A stretch of 64,000 nt of DNA, taken from WTFV01 sp965203525 (GTDB lineage: Bacteria > Acidobacteriota > Vicinamibacteria > Vicinamibacterales > UBA8438). The stretch spans positions 2,790,001 through 2,854,000 of the forward strand of contig OZ241898.1 in NCBI GenBank assembly GCA_965203525.1, written 5' to 3'. Position 1 is the first letter of the stretch, and each line of letters opens with the position of its first letter. Positions 17,409 to 25,843 of this stretch are shown piece after piece. Both the position numbers and the translations under genes were made by a program. Under the pieces are notes generated by a model. It saw nothing but the letters and a program-made list of their open reading frames with translations. It did no database searches and had not been told where the DNA came from.

Positions 17409-18578
17409 TCAGGACAGGGGCACGACGACGTCCCGCGTGTCGCCGTCCCGCAGGATGGTGACGGTGACCTCGTCGCCCCGCCGGTAGCGATCGAGGACCG
17501 CGCGCAGCTCGCCCTGCGACGTGACCGGCTCGCCGTCGATCGCCTGGATGACGTCGCCGACCTGCGTCACCCGCCGCCCGTTGCGCGAGACCTCGGTGCC
17601 GCGCAGCCCCGCCTCCTCGGCGCCGGCGCCCGGCGCCACCCCGACCACCAGCACGCCGGCGGCGCGCAGCCGTCCGAGGACGAACCGGCTCAGGTAACCG
17701 CGCCCGTCCAGCTCGATCCCGAGCCGGGGCGGCACGTACTCGCCCGTCTCGATGATCTGCGGCACCACCCGGCGCACCGTGTTGCTCGGCACGGCGAAGC
17801 CGACGCCGGCCGATGCGCCCGAGGGGCTCGCGATCTGCGTGTTGACGCCGATCAGGCGGCCGGCGCTGTCGAGCAGCGGCCCGCCGGAGTTGCCGGTGTT
17901 GATGGCCGCGTCGGTCTGGATCACGTCCTCGATCGGCGTGCCGTCGAGCCCTTCGATGCGCCGCCCGAGGGCCGAGACGATCCCCGTGGTGAGCGTCGCG
18001 CTCAGACCGAAGGGGTTGCCGATCGCGTACACGCTCTGCCCCACCCGCAGCGCGTCGCTGTCGGCCACGGCGACGGGACGCAGCGCCGACGGCGGGGCGT
18101 CGATCCGGAGCACGGCGAGATCGTGCGACGCCGAGCCCCCCACCAGCTCCGCTTCGTAGGCGCTCTGGTCGGACGTGACCACCTCGATGCCGCTCCTGCC
18201 GCGGACGGCGATGACGTGGGCGTTGGTGATCACGTGCCCCTCGTCGTCCCAGACGAAGCCGGTGCCGGTCCCCTGCGGCACTTCCCCCATGGGCCGCCCG
18301 AACCAGTCGGCGCGGTGCGCGAGCGTGGTGATGTAGACGACGGAAGGACTGGTCCGCTCGAACAGTTCGACCGTCGCCCGCTCGTCCGGCCGCAGATGGG
18401 ACGGGATCGGAGGCAGCGTTCGTTGCGGCTGCCCGGCCGCGGGCAGCGGCGCGGCGACGCGGTGCGCCGGCGGCGGCGGGAGCGCATCGGGCGCGCAGGC
18501 GGCGGCAACGGCCGTCGCCAGCAGGATCGCCGGCGCCGCCGCGCGCCAGCCCCGGACGGCGGTCACCGCCGCCCGCAT
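17409..18578 (-). CDS. HtrA/DegP-like serine protease, lipoprotein
   Basis: A 389-residue envelope protease. The N-terminus is a signal ending in AVAAAC, a likely lipobox with Cys28. A trypsin-like domain follows with His121 (TNAHVI), Asp153 (SHDLAVLRID) and Ser231 (NTGNSGGP), then one PDZ domain (LVVGVAPGAGAEEAGL, GDVIQAIDGEPV). It acts in periplasmic protein quality control. Start 18578 is chosen for the signal peptide. Upstream in the same frame, from an ATG at 18734, lies a degenerate copy of the same N-terminal block (GWRGAASAILPAAL versus GWRAAAPAILLATA), another start-region duplication. Confidence 0.9.
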   Translation of the reverse strand: MRAAVTAVRGWRAAAPAILLATAVAAACAPDALPPPPAHRVAAPLPAAGQPQRTLPPIPSHLRPDERATVELFERTSPSVVYITTLAHRADWFGRPMGEVPQGTGTGFVWDDEGHVITNAHVIAVRGRSGIEVVTSDQSAYEAELVGGSASHDLAVLRIDAPPSALRPVAVADSDALRVGQSVYAIGNPFGLSATLTTGIVSALGRRIEGLDGTPIEDVIQTDAAINTGNSGGPLLDSAGRLIGVNTQIASPSGASAGVGFAVPSNTVRRVVPQIIETGEYVPPRLGIELDGRGYLSRFVLGRLRAAGVLVVGVAPGAGAEEAGLRGTEVSRNGRRVTQVGDVIQAIDGEPVTSQGELRAVLDRYRRGDEVTVTILRDGDTRDVVVPLS

Positions 18579-18821
18579 CGAATCCAGCGCCGCCGGCAGG
18601 ATCGCCGACGCCGCTCCGCGCCAGCCGGGCCGGCCTGCACGAGGCGGTCGTAATGCGCCTCGGCGGCGGACCGCCGGCCCCGCCGCGCACCGGCCGGGCC
18701 GGCGCCTGCTCCGGTGACGTCGTGCGTTCTCCATGCTGCGGTTCGTTTTCTCGCGGCGGCCCCGGCAACGAAGCTCGCCCGGTTCGCGCCCCGCGCGGTC
18801 CGGCGCAGCCGGGCGGCGAAC

Positions 18822-19550
18822 TCAGATGAGCGCCAGCCGGCTGCTGCGCACCCAGCCGACCTTCCCGTCCTCCAGCACGATCTCGACCCACTCGTCGCTG
18901 CGCCGCTCCACCCGCACCTTCGTGCCCTCGTGCACGGTGAAGATCAGCAACGCCTCGTCGTCCGCCGGCGCGCTGCGCACCGCCGCCTCCTCCGCCATGA
19001 TAACCGCCTCGTCGGGCCGGCCCACCTCCAGCTCGCGCGCCAGCAGGCTGAGGCCGAAGACCAGCGCCACCCCCCCGGCCGCCGCCGCCGCGCGGCGCGA
19101 CCAGACCAGGAGGGCGTCTCCCCGCCCCGCGACGGCGACGATCAGGGCGGCCGCCGCCGTCAGCCACGCCAGCGTCACGACGGCCAGCAGCGCGGGCCGG
19201 GACAGCAGATCGACCCACCAGCGGGCGACGCGGAAGAGCCAGAAGCCGGGCAGCGGCGTCACCTGATCCACCGTCAGCGCGCGCGCCAGCGCCAGGTTCG
19301 CCCGCAGGTCGCCGTCGCGCGGCATGATGCGCCGCGCCCGTTCGTAATGCAGAATGGCCGGGCCGAGCGCGCCCAGCCGGAACCAGGCGTTCCCCAGGTT
19401 GTAGTGCAGCTCGCCGCTCTCGACGCCGCTCTCCAGGATCCGCTCGTACAGCTCGATCGCGCCGGCATAGTCACCCTCCTGGTAGCGCCGGTTCCCCTCG
19501 TCGAAGAACGCCTCCTGCGCCGCGAGCGGGCCGGCGGCCCAGCCGGCCAC
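18822..19550 (-). CDS. BatE-like TPR/SH3 membrane protein, start frameshifted
   Basis: The last gene of the Bat operon. It has a signal-like N-terminus and TPR repeats (GNRRYQEGDYAGAIELYERI, LHYNLGNAWFRLG), then two membrane segments (LLAVVTLAWLTAAAALIV and GGVALVFGLSLLA), and a C-terminal bacterial SH3-like domain (VRSAPADDEALLIFTVHEGT, GKVGWVRSSRL). The natural start is the ATG at 19594 overlapping the mini-ORF stop, but one G is missing near 19574 relative to the duplicate copy at ~19650. The ATG is therefore out of frame, and only a GTG at 19550 inside the signal peptide is in frame. With the extra G the protein would begin MSFAPFPRACAAAVLVAGWA. Confidence 0.75.
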   Translation of the reverse strand: MAGWAAGPLAAQEAFFDEGNRRYQEGDYAGAIELYERILESGVESGELHYNLGNAWFRLGALGPAILHYERARRIMPRDGDLRANLALARALTVDQVTPLPGFWLFRVARWWVDLLSRPALLAVVTLAWLTAAAALIVAVAGRGDALLVWSRRAAAAAGGVALVFGLSLLARELEVGRPDEAVIMAEEAAVRSAPADDEALLIFTVHEGTKVRVERRSDEWVEIVLEDGKVGWVRSSRLALI

Positions 19551-19590
19551 GAGAACGGCCGCCGCGCACGCCGCGGGAACGGGGCGAAAC

Positions 19591-19671
19591 TCATGATCGC
19601 AACGCCTCCCCCAGGTCGGTCAGCGCCTGCTCCGCCTCCGCGCACGCCCGCGGGAACGGGGCGAAACTCAT
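19591..19671 (-). repeat. 26-codon coupled mini-ORF at BatD/BatE junction
   Basis: The ATG at 19671 overlaps the BatD stop (ATGA). The mini-ORF begins with the first codons of the BatE gene (MSFAPFPRAC) and then repeats the end of BatD (EAEQALTDLGEALRS), stopping at 19591-19593, where the TGA overlaps the next ATG at 19594. The duplication period is 77 bp. It shows directly that the unit copied was the 3' end of one gene plus the 5' end of the next. Confidence 0.75.
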
Positions 19672-21503
19672 GATCGCAACGCCTCCCCCAGGTCGGTCAG
19701 CGCCTGCTCCGCCTCCGCGAGCAGCGCCGCCGCCTCCCCGCCGCCGGCGCCGCCCGCCGGCGGCGCGAACCGCTGCCGGTCGCACCGGTCGAGACACGCC
19801 AGGTACCGCTCGACCACTTCGCCGGGGACCCCGCGCGCCGCGAGCGCGCGCCGGACCTCCTCGCGCACGAGGCCCGCCTCGGCCACGTTCAGCGAGTCGC
19901 CGAGGAAGCCGAGCAGCGCCTGGCTGATCCCGGCCGCCGCCGCCCGGCGCTGCTCCGGGGCGCCGAGCCCCCGCGCCTGCGCCAGCCGCGCCTGCGCCAC
20001 GCGGGACGCCCGGCGCCGGCGGGCGTAGGCGACGTTCCCCTGCAGGCGCTCGCGGTGGCGGCGCAGCGCGAGCGCGCCGGAGACGCCGAGGACCGGGACC
20101 AGCAGCACCGTCCAGAAGACGGCGCTCCGGAACAGCCGCCGGTCGATCGGCGCAAAGGCCGACGTGGCGACGCGGATGAACCGGATGTCCTGGCGCGCCG
20201 CCTCCAGCCGCGGGCGGCGGCCCCCGGCGGGCAGCGAACCGCCCGCCGCGGCGGCGCCCGTCACCTCCACCGTGACCGGATCCGACGCGGCGACCGCGTA
20301 GCGCCCGCCGGCCGCGTCGAAGTAGGCCAGCTCGACGGCGGGAACGGTGTGCGCGCCCGGGGCGCGGGGCACGAGGACGTACTCGTAGCGCCGGACGCCG
20401 CTGACGCCGCCCGCGCCGGCGTCGATTTCGTCGCTCACCTCCGGGGGGTAGACGTCGAAGTCCGGCGGGAACGCCACCCGCGGGGCGGGCAGCGTGCGCA
20501 GGTTGCCCGCCCCGCGCACGTCGAGACGGAACGTGAGCGCCTCGTCGGTCGCCGCCTCGGCCGCGTCGAGCGACGCGGTCACGTCGAGGCTGCCCACCAG
20601 GCCGGTGAAGGCGTCCGGCCGGCCCGCGGCGGGCAGCGGGCGCGCTTCGATTGCGATCGCCCCGGACTCGGCGGGCACCGGCACGCTACGGCCGAACAGC
20701 CCGCCGCCGAACGGATCCCCGAAGCCGAACGGATCCCCGAACGGCCGGCCGGAGCGGATCCGCACCCGGGCCTCCAGCGCCAGCGGCTCGATCGTGCGCG
20801 GCCCGGCCCCGGTCGGAAAGAGCGCCGCCCGGCGGACGACGGTGCTCGCGTACTCCACTCCGCCGCGCACGATCCGCTCCACCCGCGGCGCGCCGGCGGC
20901 GGCGATCTCCTCGACCCAGAAGCCCGCCGCGCCCGGCGCCCGCGTGATGCCGTACGACTCCACGTCCACCCGCGTGAACAGGCGGTACTCGACCAGCACC
21001 GGCTCGTTGACCCACGGCTCGCGGGTGCTCACCGACGCCTCGACGAACAGATCCTCCGGCCCGATCCGGGCGCCGCCCCGCGACCGGTCCGGCGCGCGCC
21101 GCCCGGGCGCCGTCCCCGCCGGCGTCACCCGCAGCGCGAGCGGCTCGGTCGCGTGGTCCGCGCCGCCGGCCCGTACCCGCACCGGGCCGATCTCGTGCGT
21201 CCCCTCGGCGACCGCCCGGAAGCGGTACTGGTAGGTGAACGAGGTCGACGCGCGGCCGTTGACGATCTGCATCGACGTCCGGGTGCCGACGCCGAGATAG
21301 GCGGCGAAGCCGGACAGGTCGGGCAGCCGCGGATCCTCGTCCGCCCGGCCGCCGCCCGACACCTCGACGTGCAGCGTGAACTGCCGGTCCACCGCCACCT
21401 CGGCGCGATCGAGCCAGGCGCGGACCGCCACCTCCTGCGCCGCCGCGGAAGCGGGCAGACCGAGGATCAGCATCGCAAGGGCGCTTCTTCTCACCACCGT
21501 CAC
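19668..21503 (-). CDS. batD: BatD (oxygen tolerance protein)
   Basis: A 611-residue exported protein. It has a signal peptide (SALAMLILGLPASAAAQ), several immunoglobulin-like beta domains typical of BatD (VAVRAWLDRAEVAVDRQFTL, TSFTYQYRFRAVAEGTHEIG, WVNEPVLVEYRLFTRVDVES), one transmembrane helix (AVFWTVLLVPVLGVSGALAL), and a cytoplasmic helical tail. Bat proteins are genetically linked to aerotolerance and stress in Bacteroidetes and Leptospira; the mechanism is unresolved. The GTG at 21503 overlaps the TPR gene stop (GTGA). Confidence 0.85.
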   Translation of the reverse strand: MTVVRRSALAMLILGLPASAAAQEVAVRAWLDRAEVAVDRQFTLHVEVSGGGRADEDPRLPDLSGFAAYLGVGTRTSMQIVNGRASTSFTYQYRFRAVAEGTHEIGPVRVRAGGADHATEPLALRVTPAGTAPGRRAPDRSRGGARIGPEDLFVEASVSTREPWVNEPVLVEYRLFTRVDVESYGITRAPGAAGFWVEEIAAAGAPRVERIVRGGVEYASTVVRRAALFPTGAGPRTIEPLALEARVRIRSGRPFGDPFGFGDPFGGGLFGRSVPVPAESGAIAIEARPLPAAGRPDAFTGLVGSLDVTASLDAAEAATDEALTFRLDVRGAGNLRTLPAPRVAFPPDFDVYPPEVSDEIDAGAGGVSGVRRYEYVLVPRAPGAHTVPAVELAYFDAAGGRYAVAASDPVTVEVTGAAAAGGSLPAGGRRPRLEAARQDIRFIRVATSAFAPIDRRLFRSAVFWTVLLVPVLGVSGALALRRHRERLQGNVAYARRRRASRVAQARLAQARGLGAPEQRRAAAAGISQALLGFLGDSLNVAEAGLVREEVRRALAARGVPGEVVERYLACLDRCDRQRFAPPAGGAGGGEAAALLAEAEQALTDLGEALRS

Positions 21504-22303
21504 CAGGGTCGCCGCGTGCGCCGGCCGGGGTCTTCGGAGCGGCGCTGCCGCCGGATCCGGCCCGGGTCCTCGGTGATCGCCTGCAACAGCCGCTCCGCCT
21601 CCGCACGGCTCATCTCCCCGGGCCGCGGCTCCGCTTCGGCGTCGCCGGCTTCCGGCTCCGGAGGTTCGCCGTCCGGCCGCGATCCTTCTTCCCGGCGGTC
21701 CGGTTCCGGCTGGTCCTCGGGATTTTCCTCCGGCGGCTGCTCCCCGGGCGGTTGCTCCCCGGACCGTTGCTCCGGCGACCCGTCCTGCTCGTCCTCGCCC
21801 GCCGACTCCTGCCGGTCCGGGTCCTGCCCGGATTCGTCGGACTGCTGCTGCTGTTGCTGTTGTTGCAACCGTTCCAGGGCCCGCTCCAGGTTGTGCTTCG
21901 CGTCGGTGTCGCCGGGGTTGCTCCGCAACGCCTCCTTGTAGGCTTCGAGCGCGCCTTCCACCTGCTGCTGCCGGTAGAGCGCGTTCCCCAGGTTGTACCA
22001 GGCCTGCGCCGCCAGCGCGGGGTCGGCCGCCGCGAGCGCCCCGCGGTAGGCATCGACGGCGCGCGCGAACTCGTCCGACTGGTACAGCGCGTTCGCGTCG
22101 TTGAAGCGGATCAGCGGCGAGTCGGGGGCGGCGCGCAACGCCTCCAGGTACTTCTCGTGGGCCTCGCCGTAGCGGCCTTCGCGATACAGCCGGTTCCCTT
22201 CCCGCACCTCGGCCCGCCCCGCCTGCGCCGCCGCGGACGACGGCGCCCCGATCGCGGCCGCGGCCAGCACGGCCGCCGCGACGGCGACGCACGACGTCCG
22301 CAT
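21500..22303 (-). CDS. BatC-like TPR protein
   Basis: A 267-residue exported TPR protein. It has a signal peptide (VAVAAAVLAAAAIGAPSSAAA), tetratricopeptide repeats (EGNRLYREGRYGEAHEKYLE, WYNLGNALYRQQQVEGALEA), an eight-glutamine run and a long acidic, proline-rich, low-complexity tail rich in E, P, Q and D. Equivalent TPR proteins sit between the VWA and BatD genes in Bat operons. The ATG overlaps the stop of the second upstream mini-ORF; its own stop overlaps BatD. Confidence 0.82.
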   Translation of the reverse strand: MRTSCVAVAAAVLAAAAIGAPSSAAAQAGRAEVREGNRLYREGRYGEAHEKYLEALRAAPDSPLIRFNDANALYQSDEFARAVDAYRGALAAADPALAAQAWYNLGNALYRQQQVEGALEAYKEALRSNPGDTDAKHNLERALERLQQQQQQQQSDESGQDPDRQESAGEDEQDGSPEQRSGEQPPGEQPPEENPEDQPEPDRREEGSRPDGEPPEPEAGDAEAEPRPGEMSRAEAERLLQAITEDPGRIRRQRRSEDPGRRTRRPW

Positions 22304-22463
22304 CAGTGCAACCTCCCGACCCAGGCGTCCGCGGCCCGGCGGCGCTCGGGCAGCAGCGCCTCGGCCACCGGCAACACCCGCATCAGCGCAACCTCCCGAC
22401 CCAGGCGTCCGCGGCCCGGCGGCGCTCGGGCAGCAGCGCCTCGGCCACCGGCAACACCCGCAT
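22303..22463 (-). repeat. Two tandem 26-codon coupled mini-ORFs (80-bp period)
   Basis: The end of the upstream VWA gene (ALLPERRRAADAWVGRLR stop) is present three times: once as the real end and twice as mini-ORFs at 22463-22383 and 22383-22303. Each mini-ORF starts MRVLPVAE. All three junctions are TGATG, the last being the start of the TPR gene. The copies are almost identical, so this duplication is recent or under selection. Confidence 0.85.
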
Positions 22464-23494
22464 CAGCGCAACCTCCCGACCCAGGCGTCCGCGGCCCGGC
22501 GGCGCTCGGGCAGCAGCGCCTCGGCGACCAGCAGCACCAGGGCCAGGCCGAGGAAGATCTGGTACTGCTCCTCGTAGCGGGTCACCTCGCGCGACTCGAT
22601 CTCCTCTCCCTCGCCGCCCGTCAGCTCCGCCACCAGCCGGTCGAACGCCGCCCCGGATCCGGCGGCCGCGTGGTAGTAGGCGCCGCCGGTGCGGTCCGCC
22701 ACCCGCTGCAGCGTGACGTCGTCGAGGCGCGTCGTGACGACGCTCCCCTCGGCGTCCCGCAGGAAGCCGTTCGGGGCGCCGTTCTCGTCGAAGCCCGGAA
22801 TCGGCACCCCCGCGGTCGATCCCATCCCGACCGCGTGGATCCGCACCCCCTCGTCCACCGCGCGCTCGACGGCGGCGTCGAGCGCCCCTTCGTGATCCTC
22901 GCCGTCCGTGATGACGACGATCTGGCGGCTCCGCTCCCCCGGGTCGCCGAACCCGTCCAGTGCCACTTCTATCGCCCGGCCGAGGTCGGTGCCCGGCACC
23001 GGAACCAGATCCGGCTCCATCGCATTGAGGAACAGCGTCGCCGCCGCGTAGTCGAGGGTGAGCGGGCTCTGCACGAACGCCTCGCCGGCGAACGCCACCA
23101 GTCCGATCCGGTCGCCGTCGAACCGCTCGATCAACCGGCCGACGGCCAGCCTGGCCGCGGCGAGGCGGCTGGGGGCGACGTCCCCGGCCTCCATCGACGC
23201 CGACAGATCGAGCGCCACCACGACGTCCTGCCCCGCGCGCCGCACCGTTTCGACCCGGTCCCCGAACTGCGGGCGGGCGAGCGCGGTCGCCAGCAGCGCG
23301 ACCGCCGCGAGCCGCAGCACCGCGCGGCCGATCCGGCGGCGGCTCGCCACGCTGGTGAGCCGGTCGATCCGCCCGCGCTCCCCGAAGCGGTCCAGGGCGC
23401 GGCGCCGCCGGGCTGCCGCCCACCACTCCAGCGCCGCCAGCCCCGGCAGCAGCAGATACGCGTAAAGCAGGCTCTCGGCCCCGAAACGGAACAT
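22463..23494 (-). CDS. VWA-domain membrane protein (BatB-like)
   Basis: A 343-residue protein with N-terminal membrane helix (LLYAYLLLPGLAALEWW), a second helix (AVLRLAAVALLATALA), a von Willebrand A domain with the MIDAS motif DLSASM, later T and D ligands (GLVAFAGEAFVQSPLTLDY, IVVITDGEDHEG), and a C-terminal helix (IFLGLALVLLVAEAL). This is the N-TM/VWA/C-TM layout of BatA/BatB. Its ATG overlaps the stop of an 18-codon mini-ORF. Confidence 0.88.
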   Translation of the reverse strand: MFRFGAESLLYAYLLLPGLAALEWWAAARRRRALDRFGERGRIDRLTSVASRRRIGRAVLRLAAVALLATALARPQFGDRVETVRRAGQDVVVALDLSASMEAGDVAPSRLAAARLAVGRLIERFDGDRIGLVAFAGEAFVQSPLTLDYAAATLFLNAMEPDLVPVPGTDLGRAIEVALDGFGDPGERSRQIVVITDGEDHEGALDAAVERAVDEGVRIHAVGMGSTAGVPIPGFDENGAPNGFLRDAEGSVVTTRLDDVTLQRVADRTGGAYYHAAAGSGAAFDRLVAELTGGEGEEIESREVTRYEEQYQIFLGLALVLLVAEALLPERRRAADAWVGRLR

Positions 23495-23550
23495 CAGCCG
23501 GCCGCCTCCCCTGGCACGGACGCCCCCGCCGCGTCTTTCCCGACGGTCAC
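23494..23550 (-). repeat. 18-codon coupled mini-ORF between two VWA genes
   Basis: A GTG at 23550 overlaps the stop of the upstream VWA gene (GTGA), and the mini-ORF stop overlaps the ATG of the downstream VWA gene (TGATG). Unlike the neighbouring cases I see no clear sequence duplication, but the stop/start overlap on both sides is the same. Confidence 0.5.
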
Positions 23551-24539
23551 GGCAGGCGCCTCAGCACGGTCCGGCCGAGAACCAGCTCCAGCAGCAGGAT
23601 CCCGAGCCCGGCGCCGAGCGGCAGGTGGAACAGCTCGCCGTAGCGCGTGAACGAAGTCATCTCGATCGCGGTCGTCTCCAGGGCGTCTATCTCTTCATAG
23701 ACGCGCTCCAGGCTCTCCCGGTCGGTCGCGCGAAAATAGCGTCCGCCGGTCAGCGACGCCATCTCCTCCAGCGTCTCGTCGTCGACGTCGACCTGCATCG
23801 AGGCGTAGCGGCGGCCGAACAGCGGATCGTCCACCGGCACGCGCGCGACGCCCCGGGCGCCGGCCCCGACGGCGTAGATCCGCACGCCCAGCGCCCGGGC
23901 CATCCGGGCCGCGGTCGCCGGATCGACGGCTCCCCGGTTGTTCCGGCCGTCGGTGAGCAGCACGATCACCTTCGACTCGGCGCGCGAATCGGCGAGCCGC
24001 TTGACGGCGGTGGCCAGCCCCATGCCGATCGCCGTCCCGTCCTCGACGACGCCCACCTCCAGCTCCTCGATCAGCGTGGTCACCACGCGGTGGTCGAGGG
24101 TGAGCGGCGCCTGCGTGAACGCCTCGCCGGCGAAGACGACCAGGCCGATGCGGTCGTTGCGCCGCCCGCGCACGAAGTCGGCCGCCACCTGCCGGGCCGC
24201 CCCGATGCGGTTCGGCTCCAGGTCCTCGGCCAGCATCGAGCTCGAAAGGTCCAGCACCAGCACGACGTCGATCCCGTCGGTGGCGACGTTCTCGGCGGTC
24301 ACCCCGGCCTGCGGGCGGGCGAACGCGAACGCCAGCAGCGCCAGCGCGCACAGGCGCAGGCCGAACGGCAGGTGCCGCCAGCGCCCGGTGCGGCGCCGGT
24401 CCGCCCGCAGCAGCCGCTCCACCGCCGGGTAGCGCACCGTTCCGAGCGCACGCCCGCCGCGCGCCGCGTACCACCAGGCCAACGGCGGCAGCAGAAGCAG
24501 CAACAGCAGGTAGTACGGGTCGAGGAAGCGGTCGATCAC
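23547..24539 (-). CDS. VWA-domain membrane protein (BatA-like)
   Basis: A 330-residue protein with an N-terminal leucine-rich helix (YYLLLLLLLPPLAWWYAA), a VWA domain with MIDAS DLSSSM, VVFAGEAFTQAPLTLDHRVV and IVLLTDGRNNRGAVDP, and a C-terminal helix (LPLGAGLGILLLELVLG). It is paralogous to the VWA protein encoded downstream. The GTG start overlaps the stop of the third mini-ORF in a chain of three. Confidence 0.88.
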   Translation of the reverse strand: MIDRFLDPYYLLLLLLLPPLAWWYAARGGRALGTVRYPAVERLLRADRRRTGRWRHLPFGLRLCALALLAFAFARPQAGVTAENVATDGIDVVLVLDLSSSMLAEDLEPNRIGAARQVAADFVRGRRNDRIGLVVFAGEAFTQAPLTLDHRVVTTLIEELEVGVVEDGTAIGMGLATAVKRLADSRAESKVIVLLTDGRNNRGAVDPATAARMARALGVRIYAVGAGARGVARVPVDDPLFGRRYASMQVDVDDETLEEMASLTGGRYFRATDRESLERVYEEIDALETTAIEMTSFTRYGELFHLPLGAGLGILLLELVLGRTVLRRLP

Positions 24540-24740
24540 GGCGCCTCCGCCCGCCGCCCGGCCGCGGGCCGCTCCCCGGCCGGATCGCGCACCAAGCGGT
24601 CGATCATGCCGCCCCCACCCGCCGCCCGGCCGCGGGCCGCTCTCCAGCTAGATCGCTCCAAAAGCGGTCGATCATGCCGCGCCCGCCCCTGGCCGCGGGG
24701 CCGCTCCCCGGCCGGATCGCGCAAACGAGCGGTCGATCAT
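24536..24740 (-). repeat. Chain of three coupled mini-ORFs (22, 23 and 23 codons)
   Basis: Mini-ORFs occupy 24740-24672, 24675-24604 and 24607-24536. Each begins MIDR, like the downstream VWA gene (MIDRFLDP), and continues with diverged copies of the same C-terminal block (AGERPAAGRR). The first two stops overlap the next ATG as ATGA, and the last overlaps the VWA GTG as GTGA. Copies are about 75-85% alike by eye, so they are older than the 22.3-kb set, yet all reading frames are intact. Confidence 0.8.
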
Positions 24741-25843
24741 GCCGCGCCCGCCCCCGCGCGAGCCGGTTCCGCGTCCGCCCCCGCCTCCACCGGCGGCGGC
24801 GGGACGATCACCCGCGTGCGGTCCACCAGGCTCCGCCCCAGCGGAAGCACCTCGCGGCAGCGTTCGAGCGCCGGCCGGTCCCTGGCGAACTTCACCAGGT
24901 CGCAGCGCTCGAGCAGCCGCCGGAAATCGCCCAGGACCTCCTCGTCGACCTCGCGGACGCGCAGGCCGTCGAGCACCTCGCCCGTCGTCATCTCCAGCGC
25001 GTCCACGCCGAAACGCCCTTCGACGTAGACCCGGACGATGTCGGACGCCCGGACGTGGAACGTCTTGATCTCCCCCCGCTCCGGCAGCCGCTCCGCCTCC
25101 AGGGCGCGAAAGGCTTCGTAAGCGAGCTCGTGCGGGGGACGCGGCGGCGGCGGGGCCGGGACGTCCTCCGGCGCGCGGCCGCGGCGCAGCCACCACCAGT
25201 ACGCGATCCCCGCCAGCAGCACGACGCCGGCCAGCCACGGCAGCAGGGCCGCCACGTCCAGCGGCAGGTCCAGCGGCCCCTTGATGGCGCGGATGCCGCC
25301 CCCCTCGTCCAGCCCGACGCTCGCCACGGTGAGCGTCCGCGGCTCGGTCGCCACCGTCCGCGCCGCCCCGTCCGCGCCGAGCACCTCGATCTCGACCGCC
25401 GGCACTTCCAGCTCGCCCAGCTCGAACGCCGTGAGAACGAGCACCGCGCGCGACACCGCCCGCTCCCCCTCGACGCGCGGTTCGTCGATGCGCCGCTCCA
25501 GCACCTCGAACGGCCCGAGGGTCTCCGGTTCGGGCCACGCCACCGACGCGCCGGCGTCATGATCCACCTCGACGGCGAGCCGCGCCCGGTCGCCCACGGC
25601 GATCCGCGCCGGCTCCAGCGCGGCGCGGACGGCGGGCGCCGCGCTCCGGCCGGCGGCCGGTACCGCGAGCGCCGCGGCCGCCAGCAGCACGGCGGCGAGG
25701 GCGCCTCTCAAATCGCAGTGAAGGTGGTATCTTGGGGCGGCCGGGAACGTTTCAGCCGCCAGAACCGCCTCGCACGTTCCCGGAAGAAACGCAACGGCCG
25801 ATCCGCGACGTGCGGCCCCCGGCTCGAACGCGTCGAACCTCAT
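24737..25843 (-). CDS. Bat-operon membrane protein (DUF4381/BatD-like)
   Basis: The core is a signal peptide (ALAAVLLAAAALAVPAAG), one or two beta domains (ARIAVGDRARLAVEVDHDAG, VLVLTAFELGELEVPAVEIE), a transmembrane helix (LPWLAGVVLLAGIAYWWWLR) and a cytoplasmic helical domain. The ATG at 25843 overlaps the DUF58 stop but prepends ~43 residues, part of which is the DUF58 end copied in another frame. The original start is probably at the TTG near 25712. Encoded between DUF58 and VWA, as in MoxR-Bat operons. Confidence 0.75.
   Translation of the reverse strand: MRFDAFEPGAARRGSAVAFLPGTCEAVLAAETFPAAPRYHLHCDLRGALAAVLLAAAALAVPAAGRSAAPAVRAALEPARIAVGDRARLAVEVDHDAGASVAWPEPETLGPFEVLERRIDEPRVEGERAVSRAVLVLTAFELGELEVPAVEIEVLGADGAARTVATEPRTLTVASVGLDEGGGIRAIKGPLDLPLDVAALLPWLAGVVLLAGIAYWWWLRRGRAPEDVPAPPPPRPPHELAYEAFRALEAERLPERGEIKTFHVRASDIVRVYVEGRFGVDALEMTTGEVLDGLRVREVDEEVLGDFRRLLERCDLVKFARDRPALERCREVLPLGRSLVDRTRVIVPPPPVEAGADAEPARAGAGAA

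Noticed and set aside
24536..24740. Single larger protein reading through the mini-ORF region
   Set aside because: All three units have their own stop and overlapping start in the same relative frame; the continuous alternative frame is low-complexity.
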